A stretch of 64,000 bases of DNA from G963668605 sp963668605 (GTDB lineage Bacteria > Acidobacteriota > Terriglobia > Bryobacterales > Bryobacteraceae), in the NCBI GenBank assembly GCA_963668605.1, contig OY764903.1:6200001-6264000 (forward strand), read 5' to 3'. The notes beneath the pieces are model-generated. The model did not search any database, was not told where the DNA came from, and worked only from the letters and a program-made list of their open reading frames with translations. A program made the position numbers and the translations under genes. Positions 35,147-44,050 of this stretch are shown here, one piece after another. How positions within the stretch are numbered: the first letter of the stretch is position 1; each line of letters opens with the position of its first letter.

Positions 35147-36485
35147 ATGAAATCTCTTGTGGAACGGCTGCGTAAACACATCGGTTTTATACTGGCTCTG
35201 TGCTGTCTCGCACTCTGCTGCATGCCTGCCGCTGCGCAGCCTTACGGCTATGTGGACTTTACGAATTGTGGGGAGATCTCCGGTTGGGCCTGGGATGGCA
35301 CGAATAACAGAGTTGCTGTTCAAATCTTTGACGGCGACGTGCTGGTGACCGAGGTTACCGCGGAGAATTTTCGTCCCGACCTGGCCGGCGCCTTTGGCGA
35401 CGGCTTTTCCGGCTTCAGCTTACGAACGCCGAAGGAGTTCCTCAACGGGCAGTCGCATACGGTCCGGGTGCGGTTTAAGGTTGGCCAAGTCGAGTTTGTG
35501 GGCTCCGGCAGCAGCCTGACATGCAGTCTGAATGGCTACTTTGACAGCATCGACACGGTTCATCTCCAGGGCTGGGCCTGGGCCGCGCAAAATCCGACGA
35601 CGCCGGTGAACCTGGACGTGTATGACGGGGGCACGCTGGTACAACCGGGCGTTCCCGCGAACATCTTCCGGCAGGATCTGTTAAACGCCGGATTCGGCAA
35701 CGGCTATCATGGCTTTGACGACCCTACGCCAGCCGTCAACGACAATCAAACACATTCGGTGTCGGTAAAATATGCGAACACCACGACGGATCTCAATGGC
35801 AGTCCGAAGAACTTTGGCGGCGGAACGGTGAGTTACCAGGGTCATTTCGATTCGCTCGATGGCACGACCATTTCGGGCTGAGCCTGGGATATTATGCGCG
35901 GCGATACGCCGATCATGGTTTCGTTTTACGACGGGACTAATCCCACGCCGTTCTATGTTGCGACTGCTAACATCTACCGTGCCGACTTAACTGCGGCTGG
36001 GATTGGCAACGGGGCGCATGGTTTCAGCTTTGCTACTCCGGCCAGCATCAAAGTCGGCGGTCCGCACGTGATTCATGCGCGCTTCGCCGGGTCAACCGGC
36101 GAACTGGCCTCGAGTCCGCGGGCGATCCCGCCGCAGTTGCCGAGCGCGGATTCGGTTACGCCGGCTTCCGGCAGCGGCGATAGGCCGACGTTTGTGCTGA
36201 AGTACACGGACCTCAACGGCATTGAGAACATGGGCGTGGCCTTCATGCTGAACACCTCAGTGTGGATCTATGGCGGCTGCTATGTGTCCTATTCGAACAA
36301 CCAGTTGACGGTGTACAAAGATGATCCGCAGCAATGGTCGGCGCCAGTTACGCTGGGGTCCTCGCAGACGCAGGCCAGCAACCAGTGTACGATCTACGGT
36401 ACTGGCGCTTCGGCGACAGTCTCCGGAAACACGCTGACCTTAACAGTGCCGCTTGTTCTGAACCCGGGCTGGACTGGCCCGCTCA
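35147..36485 (+). pseudogene. Exported three-repeat GWAWD protein, broken by TGA and 3' truncated
   Basis: Signal peptide (to about residue 28, ending PAAAQ), then three tandem repeats of about 90 residues. Each begins GWAWD-like and contains VxxYDG, an NIFRxDL-type segment, a GFGNGYHGF-like loop and a strand-rich end. In repeat three the frame reads ISG-stop-AWD: codon 35879-35881 is TGA where the other repeats have TGG (Trp). Downstream of the stop the same frame continues cleanly to about 36485. The final part resembles a C-terminal domain common in Solibacter surface proteins (YTDLNGIENMGVAFML, QCTIYGTG, LTLTVPLVL). That domain loses its usual end where recombinase-like sequence takes over. 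An ATG just after the stop could restart translation. Function unknown, probably cell surface. Confidence 0.75.
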
Positions 36486-36632
36486 AAGGGAATTACCACG
36501 TACCTCACGAACGGCGGTAAGCTTGAGGTCGCGCAGCAGATGGCTGCGCACGAATCGGCTCGCAGGACAGCGTTGTATGATCGACGAGGCAATACGATGT
36601 CGCTGGATGAAGTGGAGGGGACTGTACTTTGA
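36486..36632 (+). pseudogene. C-terminal remnant of a tyrosine recombinase (integrase)
   Basis: In another frame than the repeat protein, the sequence reads KGITTYLTNGGKLEVAQQ, MAAHESARRTALYDRR, then SLDEVEGTVL and TGA. This matches the end of phage/transposon integrases: the GITTYL helix, the catalytic His (AHES) and the nucleophilic Tyr in LYDRR. About 48 codons remain, and the rest of the gene is absent. The junction lies near 36485, exactly where the surface-protein domain stops making sense, so this is a recombination scar. Confidence 0.7.
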
Positions 36633-36680
36633 GCGGTCTTCCTGCGCGTTCGTCTCGCCAGAACATCGGAAAGGCACCGA

Positions 36681-39014
36681 ATGACCGTAATACCAGATGG
36701 ACATAAGGCTCTGTTTCTTCGGCAATCTCGTGATCTGAGCCAGAAGGCGCTCGCCGCAGCGGCTGACCTCGGTGAAAGCACGATTAGAAACATTGAGTCC
36801 GGCAAAGCCATCGACTCCCGATCCTTGGCGAAACTTGCCCGCTTCCTGCAAGTTGATACGACGTATCTGCTGCTTCCGCCACCAGAAGGCACACCCAACT
36901 CGCCGTCCCTTCTTCCCCCCGCCGCTCCTGATGGACGCTTCAAGCGAGCAGTCAAGAAGATATGGCATGACCCTGTGCTCGCCAGCATTATCGCGGCCTG
37001 CATTGTGCTTCTCGCCGGAACAACCTGGAAACTGCTTTCCTCCAAATGGAAGACCAGCCACTCGCTTGCGCAACCGAGCATTCCGAAGGGCGAGGAGTTA
37101 CAACGCTTATTGCGCTCAAACCCGTCCGCACTCCAAGATCTACTTGCAGCCTCCGCCCCGCCTTATGGCAAGATGCTTCAGATTTCATCGCCGAAGTCAG
37201 GAACCACAGACCGCATTGTTAGCCCACTTACTGTTTCTGGAACGATTCGATCTGTTGACGGATACACTCTGGATGCGATCGATCTGACCTTGCTCGACAC
37301 CACTAATACAGAGCTTGCCGTCACGACCGTGGCATCACCACAATCCGAGTTCCAGGTGCCACTTGTGTTTGAGCGTCCTCACGGCACTCAAGGTCTGCTT
37401 TTGGTTAGAGGACGCGGCCACCGCAATACCGGACACAATGAACAGTTTCACTTCTCCAGCGACATTTCCGTCTACTTTCTGTCGGGGGCCCCTGATCCTT
37501 CGCAGGATGAAGTAAAGATAGTACAGGTTCCACCTGGCATTCCCCCACCAATGGGCAATCCTTATTCTTTCTCATGGTTGCTACTATCCAATTGGCCCCG
37601 AGATCACTCGACGACGGAGGCTGTCAGCGCGCAGCATTTTTTTGCTGAGACGTTTCCCGAAGGCACACGAGTGCCAGGCGGGGCCCGACTCTTGCTATAC
37701 GCACTATTCAAGCTGGGCGGTAGGGCAAACACGGTCGGAGCCCTGGTCCGGCAGGCGGATAAGCTGTACCGCCAGGAGTTTCCGTTTCTCTATTACCAGT
37801 TCGCCGGATACACCACCCAACGGCCCCGTATAGCTAATATACCCCCAATCTGGTTCAATGGCCCACCACCACCGAACGCCCCGCCGATGGACAATCTCCT
37901 GCGCGGATCGCGTTTGATCGACTTTCCCACTGGGTCCGAGTCTTTCTTGGCGCAACCCATTCAATTCGCTGAGCCATACTTGTCGCGACTTAGGAAGCCA
38001 ACAGGCTCATTCGCACCGCAGGTTCCGCCCGCCTTATCCGAGCGCTTGCTGCGTACGGCTGCAAAGGTGGAAGTCGGGCTGGAGGGTGAAGCCCGCAAAG
38101 AATTAGATGCGATCTTACACGAATATCCGAACTCCTTCGAAGCTGTCATGCAATCCGGTGCGCTCTCTATGCGTCAGAAATGCCCAACAGCGGCCATGGC
38201 CGCTTTTCAGAAAGCACATGCGGTGCAACCGAATGAGCTTAGCGCCTTGATGTCTTTAGTCCGTGTGATGATTGAGCTCAAGCAGGGCTCTCACGCCATC
38301 GCACTACTGAATGGTGAGATCAGCCGTAGGCCGAACGTGTGGGAACTCCGCGCTTTTACGGCTGACGTCTTTCTGAGGTTGGCGAACCCCGGACTGGCTG
38401 TGGCTGAACTAGAGGCTGGGGCGGATGCGATTCAAGTTACGGCAGACAAGATGAAGTTGCTGATGAAAGCTGCGTCCGTTGCTTCCAACTCCAGAGATCT
38501 CCCGAAAGCTATACTTCTAGCCGAGAAAGCTCGAAAGGCCGATCCCAATAACATAGAGGTAGTCATGAATCTAGGCAGGTGGTACGACGAGTCGGATCGG
38601 CTGGCCGAGGCCTGTGAGGTCTACAAAGACGCCCTAAAACTACGGCCTGCAGATCCTATCATGCTTAACAACTATGCATACATCCTTGCTGAATCGTCGC
38701 CCCTTTATAGTGATCAAACACTTACGTACGCCGAACGCGCCTTCAAGGCCATGCCCCGAGATACTGTCACGGACACGCTCGCTTGGGTATATGTCAAAAA
38801 GGGGTCTCCAGACAAGGCCATTCATCTCTTAGAAACGGTCGTAAAGAACAATCCTGACAACGCTTTGTTTCAATATCACTTAGGTGTCGCCCTGGCTCAC
38901 AAAGGCAATGATAGCGAAGCACGTGCCCATTTATCCTTGGCACTGAAAAACAAGTCTTCGCAGCAGCGGCATGTTGCCGACATCAATAGGCTGTTGAAAA
39001 ACATACGCCAATAG
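36681..39014 (+). CDS. Membrane-anchored XRE-HTH protein with Ig-like and TPR domains
   Basis: 777 residues. A Cro/C1-type helix-turn-helix (residues 8-62: LRQSRDLSQKALAAAADLGESTIRNIESG) is followed by a Pro-rich link and one transmembrane helix (ASIIAACIVLLAGTTWKLL, about 100-118). The outside part has an Ig-like/Gmad2-like domain (LQISSPKSG...SPLTVSGTIRSVDG, about 170-240), a Pro-rich middle, and tetratricopeptide repeats over about residues 460-770 (AMAAFQKAHAVQPNE; ACEVYKDALKLRPAD; KAIHLLETVVKNNPDN). So a DNA-binding domain in the cytoplasm is tied to an external protein-interaction domain. Codons are AT-richer than the chromosomal genes, suggesting acquisition. Function unknown. Confidence 0.7.
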   Translation: MTVIPDGHKALFLRQSRDLSQKALAAAADLGESTIRNIESGKAIDSRSLAKLARFLQVDTTYLLLPPPEGTPNSPSLLPPAAPDGRFKRAVKKIWHDPVLASIIAACIVLLAGTTWKLLSSKWKTSHSLAQPSIPKGEELQRLLRSNPSALQDLLAASAPPYGKMLQISSPKSGTTDRIVSPLTVSGTIRSVDGYTLDAIDLTLLDTTNTELAVTTVASPQSEFQVPLVFERPHGTQGLLLVRGRGHRNTGHNEQFHFSSDISVYFLSGAPDPSQDEVKIVQVPPGIPPPMGNPYSFSWLLLSNWPRDHSTTEAVSAQHFFAETFPEGTRVPGGARLLLYALFKLGGRANTVGALVRQADKLYRQEFPFLYYQFAGYTTQRPRIANIPPIWFNGPPPPNAPPMDNLLRGSRLIDFPTGSESFLAQPIQFAEPYLSRLRKPTGSFAPQVPPALSERLLRTAAKVEVGLEGEARKELDAILHEYPNSFEAVMQSGALSMRQKCPTAAMAAFQKAHAVQPNELSALMSLVRVMIELKQGSHAIALLNGEISRRPNVWELRAFTADVFLRLANPGLAVAELEAGADAIQVTADKMKLLMKAASVASNSRDLPKAILLAEKARKADPNNIEVVMNLGRWYDESDRLAEACEVYKDALKLRPADPIMLNNYAYILAESSPLYSDQTLTYAERAFKAMPRDTVTDTLAWVYVKKGSPDKAIHLLETVVKNNPDNALFQYHLGVALAHKGNDSEARAHLSLALKNKSSQQRHVADINRLLKNIRQ

Positions 39015-39071
39015 GCACCGGGCACCGGGGCACCGGGACAGGCTGAATCGACGACATCGCACAAAATGAGG

Positions 39072-39090
39072 CAGGGACGGAGCAGACTGC
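39072..39090 (+). repeat. Left inverted repeat of the RAYT unit
   Basis: A 19-base element starting CAGGGACGGAGCAGACTGC that recurs in reverse at 39839-39857 with a single mismatch, on the two sides of the RAYT gene. The similarity extends weakly outward to about 58 bases. A small hairpin (TCGCA-CAAA-TGCGA) lies just inside it. Such palindromic flanks are the expected substrates of RAYTs. Confidence 0.7.
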
Positions 39091-39119
39091 CGATTTCGCA
39101 CAAATGCGAGATTTCCACT

Positions 39120-39794
39120 TCAGCGGCCAGAAGCGGAGTAGGCTTCGTAGGCCCAGCGCCGCCACTTGCGCTGGAACTGTTCTTCCATTGCGGTCAGGAA
39201 CTCTTCCTCGCCGAACGGCCGGCCCGCAAACGTACACTTCCGGAGCAATCGCGTCTGATCCGGGTCTTCCCGCTCCTCCAGCAGTTCGCGCCAGCGTCCG
39301 GCGCCCCCGTTTTTCGACCAAAACTCCAAGTCGAGGATGCCGTCGCCGCCTTCCCCGAACAAGTGCGCCGAAGCGCTCGACCACGCATACTCGGCAGGCG
39401 AAGCAACCAGGGATGCGCGAACCGGGTTCATCTCGACGTATCGCAGTGCCGTCCAGAGGTGGGATTGCGAGAGCGCGCAGGAGAAGAAGCGGTTCTGCCA
39501 CAGGTGCCCGGTGCGATGGCGGCGCGCATTGAGGTACTGCGCATAGCGGCCGTGGACGCGGCGGAACAGCACGGCCAACGAATCGGAATGGCCGGGAATG
39601 GCCACGAGGTGAACATGGTTGGTCATCAGACAAAAACCAAGGATCCGGACGCCGCAGTCCGGGAGGTTGGCGCGGAGCAGGTCGAGGTACACTAGCCGGT
39701 CCTGGCGGGAGTAAAAAGTCGTCTGACAGCCGGTACCGCGCTGAGTGATGTGATAGGAAAGTTCGGGCTTGATGCAGCGTGCGTTTCGAGGCAT
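39120..39794 (-). CDS. REP-associated tyrosine transposase (RAYT, Y1/IS200-like)
   Basis: A 224-residue Y1-type transposase of the RAYT class, which acts on palindromic REP sequences by single-strand cleavage. The N-terminus is YHITQRGTG and the HUH motif is FCLMTNHVHLVAIP. The family context SLAVLFRRVHGRYAQYLNARRHRTGHLWQNRF follows, with a catalytic Tyr in HGRYAQY. The C-terminal ALRYVEMNPVRASLV and SASAHL regions are complete, so the gene looks intact. It lies between matching inverted repeats (39072 and 39839). Confidence 0.9.
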   Translation of the reverse strand: MPRNARCIKPELSYHITQRGTGCQTTFYSRQDRLVYLDLLRANLPDCGVRILGFCLMTNHVHLVAIPGHSDSLAVLFRRVHGRYAQYLNARRHRTGHLWQNRFFSCALSQSHLWTALRYVEMNPVRASLVASPAEYAWSSASAHLFGEGGDGILDLEFWSKNGGAGRWRELLEEREDPDQTRLLRKCTFAGRPFGEEEFLTAMEEQFQRKWRRWAYEAYSASGR

Positions 39795-39838
39795 GAAATA
39801 AGATAGTGGAGGGAGGAAACGAAATTCTCACGAAAACA

Positions 39839-39857
39839 GCAGTCCGCTCCGTCCCTG
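39839..39857 (-). repeat. Right inverted repeat of the RAYT unit
   Basis: Reverse complement of the 39072-39090 element with one A/G difference (18 of 19 bases match). It lies 44 bases upstream of the RAYT start codon. Confidence 0.7.
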
Positions 39858-39858
39858 A

Positions 39859-40107
39859 TGTGATTTTAATGAAATCGATGATGCAGGCTGTCCCTCGTCC
39901 CCATATGTTACCCTTTCGGATGCGGTCATCACCACTTCGCCGAACGGTGCACGTGAGGTTTATCTCAGCTTCAGTACCGGCCATTCGAATAGGCGATCGT
40001 ACAGCGTGACCTTGGCAGCGAAAGACTTTGAGCCAGCGAAACCGGTGAAGCGCCCGCCGCCAGGGCCTTTGAAGCGGGCGATTCAGAAAAAAAACCCCGG
40101 CAATTGA
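39859..40107 (+). pseudogene. 3' fragment of an unrecognised gene cut by the RAYT unit
   Basis: A frame without start codon runs from just inside the right RAYT repeat to TGA at 40105. It reads as plausible protein: TLSDAVITTSPNGAREVYLSF, then SVTLAAKDFEPAKPVKR and a Pro/Lys-rich end. An in-frame stop lies immediately upstream at about 39855. This looks like the tail of a gene whose 5' part was lost when the RAYT unit arrived. I do not recognise the family, and coding status is uncertain. Confidence 0.35.
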
Positions 40108-40144
40108 GGCAATGCTCAGGTTCCGCGGGAAGTGGCCCGGGGTT
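40093..40144 (-). terminator. Possible minus-strand hairpin with T-run
   Basis: AACCCCGG at 40093 pairs with CCGGGGTT at 40137, and on the minus strand the stem is followed by eight T. The loop is long (36 bases) and contains further self-complementary bases. This is the form of an intrinsic terminator, but no minus-strand gene ends directly before it. Confidence 0.3.
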
Positions 40145-40260
40145 CCGGAACCTGTCCCGGAATCCGGAATCTGCAGTGCGGAATCCAACGTGTCAACGAC
40201 ACACCGGCCAGTTATAGCGATCGAAGTGGGCTGTCGAACTCATGATACAATCCCGTCATT

Positions 40261-40731
40261 ATGCGTATTTTCGCGATCAAAATCGGAGTTGCTCTTCTCT
40301 CAAGTTTCGCCGTGGCCCAGCCTGCAAATCCGGGCCTTACTCCGTGCGCACTGGTAACAAAGACTGAAGTGCAGGAGGCTGCCGGCGTGGCAGTTTCCGA
40401 CGGCGTGGCCGATCCCACCAACAAGTCAATCTGCAATTTCAAGATCGGCGCCACCGGCTCCGCAGTGACGCTGTTGCTCACGAACAAGAGCCCTAGTGAC
40501 AGCGCGGAGAAGACGGTCGCCGAACTGAAAAAACGGAAGATGAACGGTGCGGTGGTGGTCGGCATCGGTGACAGTGCATACACGTCAAGTCCGGGATACG
40601 GCATGCAGCAACTGGGCGCCTACAAGGGATCGAAGCACGTCGTCGTCACCGTATTCATCATGGGGGCGCCCGAGGCGAAGGCAAAAGCGGCAGCTGAGAA
40701 GGTAATGAGGAAGGCACTCGCGCGGCTGTAG
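40261..40731 (+). CDS. Small exported hypothetical protein
   Basis: 156 residues with a signal peptide (MRIFAIKIGVALLSSFAVAQ) and two Cys in the mature part (CALVTKTEVQEAAG and SICNFKIG) that may form a disulfide. The pattern C-x-LVTxxEVxxAxG is shared with several exported domains of unknown function. The remainder, VTLLLTNK and GDSAYTSSPG, suggests a compact alpha/beta domain. Function unknown. About 125 bases upstream hold a run of repeated GGTTCCGG-type short palindromes. Confidence 0.6.
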   Translation: MRIFAIKIGVALLSSFAVAQPANPGLTPCALVTKTEVQEAAGVAVSDGVADPTNKSICNFKIGATGSAVTLLLTNKSPSDSAEKTVAELKKRKMNGAVVVGIGDSAYTSSPGYGMQQLGAYKGSKHVVVTVFIMGAPEAKAKAAAEKVMRKALARL

Positions 40732-40810
40732 GCGGACCGACTGGAGGGCGTTGTTGTCGATGAGTGTCTCCCGAAGCTGGGGGACTATGCTCGCCGCCAC
40801 TTTCCTTGAG

Positions 40811-40878
40811 TTGCCTCGGTTCCGGTTGCAGGACCGGGTGTGGCGCACCATGTGACGCAGCGCGGCGCCGGACACACG
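40811..40878 (+). pseudogene. N-terminal fragment of a RAYT transposase
   Basis: TTGCCTCGG opens a short stretch LPRFR followed, after a one-base frame change, by VAGPGVAHHVTQRGAG. This is the typical RAYT N-terminus (PRRPRL..GVPHHVTQRGN). Nothing of the rest of the gene follows, as the nitric oxide reductase ends at 40924. The fragment is short, so the call rests on one motif. Confidence 0.4.
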
Positions 40879-40923
40879 GGCGGTGTGTGCAATTTCCGCC
40901 CGTGCTTCCGGCCAGGCAACAAT

Positions 40924-43131
40924 CTACGCCTTGCGCGGGTACGTCGTGAAGACGAACCCGACCAGCGCAAGTTCCCCGAGCGCGAAGATCATGTCTCCGG
41001 GCGCGCGCAGCCAGCGCAACTGCTGCATCAGCGGCGTCCCCAGGAACTCCGTGCTGCGCGCGTACCAGTAGCCGTGTTCCACTGAGGCCCACGTCTGGTA
41101 CAGTCCGACAGGCAGCAGGCTTCCCACGCACATCGTCAACAGCCCGATGTTCATACCCCAGAAGGCGAACTTGAGCCAGTTGTCCTTCCAAATCAGATCC
41201 GGACCCATCGCGCGGATGCACACCAGCATCAGGCCGATGCCCAGCATTCCGTAGACTCCGAACAGTGCGGCGTGGCCGTGCAGCGGGGTCGTGTTCAAAC
41301 CCTGCATGAAGTACAGCGCGATCGGCGGGTTAATCATGAAGCCGAACAATCCCGCGCCCACCATATTCCAGAAGGCCACCGCGACGAAGAAATAGACGGG
41401 CCAGCGGTAGCGCTTGGCCCACTCGGTCAGCCGGCCGCGGCGCAAGTCGTCGATGGCGGAAAAGCCGACCATGGTCAGCGGCACAACTTCGAGCGCACTG
41501 AAGACCGAACCCCAGGCCAATGCCACCGTGGGCGTGCCCGAGAAGTAGAGGTGGTGGCAGGTACCGATGATGCCGCCGGCCAGGAAGATCGTGGCCGAGA
41601 GCAGTGCGGCTTTAGCGGCCAGCTTTGGCCTGATCAGGCCCAGGCGCGTAAAGAAGAATGCGATGACCGTCGTTGCAAACACTTCGAAGAAGCCTTCCAC
41701 CCAAAGGTGGACCACCCACCAGCGCCAATACTCGACGATCGAGAGATGCGTATGCTGGCCCCACGTCAGTCCGGCGCCATAGAACAGAGCGATCGCTCCG
41801 GCGGAGAGCAGGAAGAGCCACAACAGTTGCTTCTGTTCTCCCGGATTTTTCAGCGCCGGCCAAACCGAGCGGATCACCAGGACGAGCCAGATCAGTAATC
41901 CGGCGAAGAGCAGGACTTGCCACACACGGCCGAGATCGACATACTCATATCCCTGGTGGCCAAACAGAAATGAATTTGCATCGGTGAGCCGGTTCTGAAT
42001 GCTGAGCCATTCTCCCGTCATCGATCCCACGACGACGACCAGCAGCGCGCCAAACAGCGCATGCACGCCGAGGCTTTGGAACTTGGGTTCGTGGCCGCTC
42101 ACCAGCGGGCCGATGAACAAGCCCGCCGCGAGCCATGCCGTCGCGATCCAGAAAATGCCGAGTTGCACGTGCCAGGTGCGGGAGACCGCATAGGGTATCC
42201 ATTTCGAAATCGGGATGCCATAAAATCCGTCGCCTTCCACCCCATAGTGCGCGGTGACGACGCCCATGATCATCTGCACCAGAATCAGCGCCGAAACTGT
42301 CCAGAAGTAGATCAGCGTGGCACGCTGGGACGGCGTCGCCACCCAATGCATCAGCGGATCAGTGGCCGGAAGCACAGCCGGAGGCTCGTCGTGTTTGGCG
42401 ACTGCGAACCACCACACCATCGCGCAGATGCCGGCCAGCAGCATGATTATGCTCACGCCCGTCCACATCACGCTTTCGCCAGTGGGGCGGTTGCCGACCA
42501 GCGGTTCATGCGGCCAATTGTTGGTGTAGCTGATGCTGTCGCCCGGCCGGTCCGCCGCCGCGGACCACGAGGTCCAGAACATAAACGACGCGAACTGCCG
42601 CATGCGCTCCGGATTGCTCACGCTGCCCGCTGGAATCGCGTAGGCCTTATTGCCGCCGATGAAAACGCCGGCATAGTGTTTCAGGCACGCCTCAAACGCG
42701 CGTGCTCGGGCCGGGTCGATCTGAATCGCGTTCGTCGAGGCGTCGTAGGTGTTCGTGCGATACAGTGCCTGAACACGCCCCTGCAACTTGGCCTTATCCT
42801 CCGGCGGCAGTTGGTCGTAGCCCGTGCCGAATTCCTTAGCCGCCCACTCGTTCAACACGAACATCGCTTCGCGATGCAGCCAGTCCGCCGTCCAGTCTGG
42901 CGCGACATAACTTCCGTGTCCCCAGATCGAGCCGACCTGCATGCCGCCCAGCGACTGCCACACATTCTGACCGCGCCCGATATCGCCGCTGGCGATCACC
43001 ACCGTCCCGCCTGTCGTTACCACACGGTCCGGAATCGGCGGCATCTCCTGATAAATCCGCGTGCCGATCCAGCCGAGAACGCTGAACGAAAGCACGAATA
43101 CAATCGCAAAAACAATCCACAGCCTCTTCAT
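40924..43131 (-). CDS. norZ: Quinol-dependent nitric oxide reductase (qNor)
   Basis: Single-subunit NO reductase of 735 residues that reduces NO to N2O with quinol as electron donor. The N-terminal extension (about 1-210) replaces NorC and lacks a CxxCH haem c site (IGRGQNVWQSLGGMQVGSIWGHG). The C-terminal part is the 12-helix NorB core with haem and FeB ligands: HLWVEGFFEVFATT, HHLYFSGTP and HGHAALFGVYGML. No norD/Q or nitrite reductase gene is nearby, so the role may be NO detoxification rather than denitrification. It acts in the cytoplasmic membrane. Confidence 0.94.
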   Translation of the reverse strand: MKRLWIVFAIVFVLSFSVLGWIGTRIYQEMPPIPDRVVTTGGTVVIASGDIGRGQNVWQSLGGMQVGSIWGHGSYVAPDWTADWLHREAMFVLNEWAAKEFGTGYDQLPPEDKAKLQGRVQALYRTNTYDASTNAIQIDPARARAFEACLKHYAGVFIGGNKAYAIPAGSVSNPERMRQFASFMFWTSWSAAADRPGDSISYTNNWPHEPLVGNRPTGESVMWTGVSIIMLLAGICAMVWWFAVAKHDEPPAVLPATDPLMHWVATPSQRATLIYFWTVSALILVQMIMGVVTAHYGVEGDGFYGIPISKWIPYAVSRTWHVQLGIFWIATAWLAAGLFIGPLVSGHEPKFQSLGVHALFGALLVVVVGSMTGEWLSIQNRLTDANSFLFGHQGYEYVDLGRVWQVLLFAGLLIWLVLVIRSVWPALKNPGEQKQLLWLFLLSAGAIALFYGAGLTWGQHTHLSIVEYWRWWVVHLWVEGFFEVFATTVIAFFFTRLGLIRPKLAAKAALLSATIFLAGGIIGTCHHLYFSGTPTVALAWGSVFSALEVVPLTMVGFSAIDDLRRGRLTEWAKRYRWPVYFFVAVAFWNMVGAGLFGFMINPPIALYFMQGLNTTPLHGHAALFGVYGMLGIGLMLVCIRAMGPDLIWKDNWLKFAFWGMNIGLLTMCVGSLLPVGLYQTWASVEHGYWYARSTEFLGTPLMQQLRWLRAPGDMIFALGELALVGFVFTTYPRKA

Positions 43132-43226
43132 AGTGCGTGTCCTCTTCCGGGCGCTTGCCCGCGGTTTAGAATAGCAGCGAAACTATGAAAATTACGGTGA
43201 CTTAGGTCACACTCCGCAGCGGACGT

Positions 43227-44003
43227 CTACGAATTGACGCCGGACGAGAGGAATCCGCCGTCGACGACAATGCTCTGTCCCGTGATGAAACTCGCCGCGT
43301 CCGAGGCTAGAAACGCCACCGCGCCGATCAGCTCTTCCGGATTTCCGAAGCGCCGCATCGGAGTTCGCAGCAGCAACTCGCGTCCTCGCGCCGTGTCGTC
43401 GAGCAGCTTCGCGTTGAGCTCTGTGCGGAAAACGCCGGGTACAAGTGCGTTCACGTTGATCCCATCGCGCGCCCATTCGCCGCCCAGCGATCTTGTCAGC
43501 GCCAACACGCCCGCTTTCGACACGCCGTAGGCGGCCACTTCGTGCAGCGCGACAAAGGACGTGAGCGACGCGACGTTGATGATGCGCCCCCGGCCCTTGG
43601 CCTTCAAGACACCGTGAAACGATTGGCATGCCCGCAGTGTGCCGGTGAGATTGGCGTCCATGATGTCGCCCCACTCCTTCTCGGACACCTGCACCGTGGG
43701 CCGGCGCGAGATGCGCCCCGCCGAGTTTACCAGAATATCGACGCCGCCCAGTTCCGCGGCCACCGCGTCACGCAGCTCATCCACGCGCTCCCGGCTCGAA
43801 ATGTCCACCGTGTGTTCGAGTGTTTTGCGGCCACGCTCACGTATCTCCGCGCACACCTCCGCGACGAGTTCCGCCCTCCGCCCCGTGGCGACGACATCCG
43901 CTCCGCACTCTGCCAACCCCAGAGCGATCATGCGCCCCAACCCAGAGGTACCGCCAATTACTACCGCTACGCGGCCGGTTAAATCTGCAATGTTACGTAC
44001 CAT
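43227..44003 (-). CDS. Short-chain dehydrogenase/reductase
   Basis: A classical SDR of 258 residues. The NAD(P) motif is VIGGTSGLGRMIALGL, the structural NSAG is present, the catalytic residues are Ser in NVASLTS and Tyr/Lys in YGVSKAG, and the C-terminal FLASDAASFITGQSIVVDGG is normal. The upstream in-frame region is not used; ATG 44003 gives the usual length. Sugar-alcohol/gluconate dehydrogenases share this pattern (IDVNLTGT-like MDANLTGTLRACQ), but the substrate is not decidable. Confidence 0.92.
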   Translation of the reverse strand: MVRNIADLTGRVAVVIGGTSGLGRMIALGLAECGADVVATGRRAELVAEVCAEIRERGRKTLEHTVDISSRERVDELRDAVAAELGGVDILVNSAGRISRRPTVQVSEKEWGDIMDANLTGTLRACQSFHGVLKAKGRGRIINVASLTSFVALHEVAAYGVSKAGVLALTRSLGGEWARDGINVNALVPGVFRTELNAKLLDDTARGRELLLRTPMRRFGNPEELIGAVAFLASDAASFITGQSIVVDGGFLSSGVNS

Positions 44004-44050
44004 AAATGTCACGCACCATGAGATTGAGAGTAACAGAAATAATCGATTGG

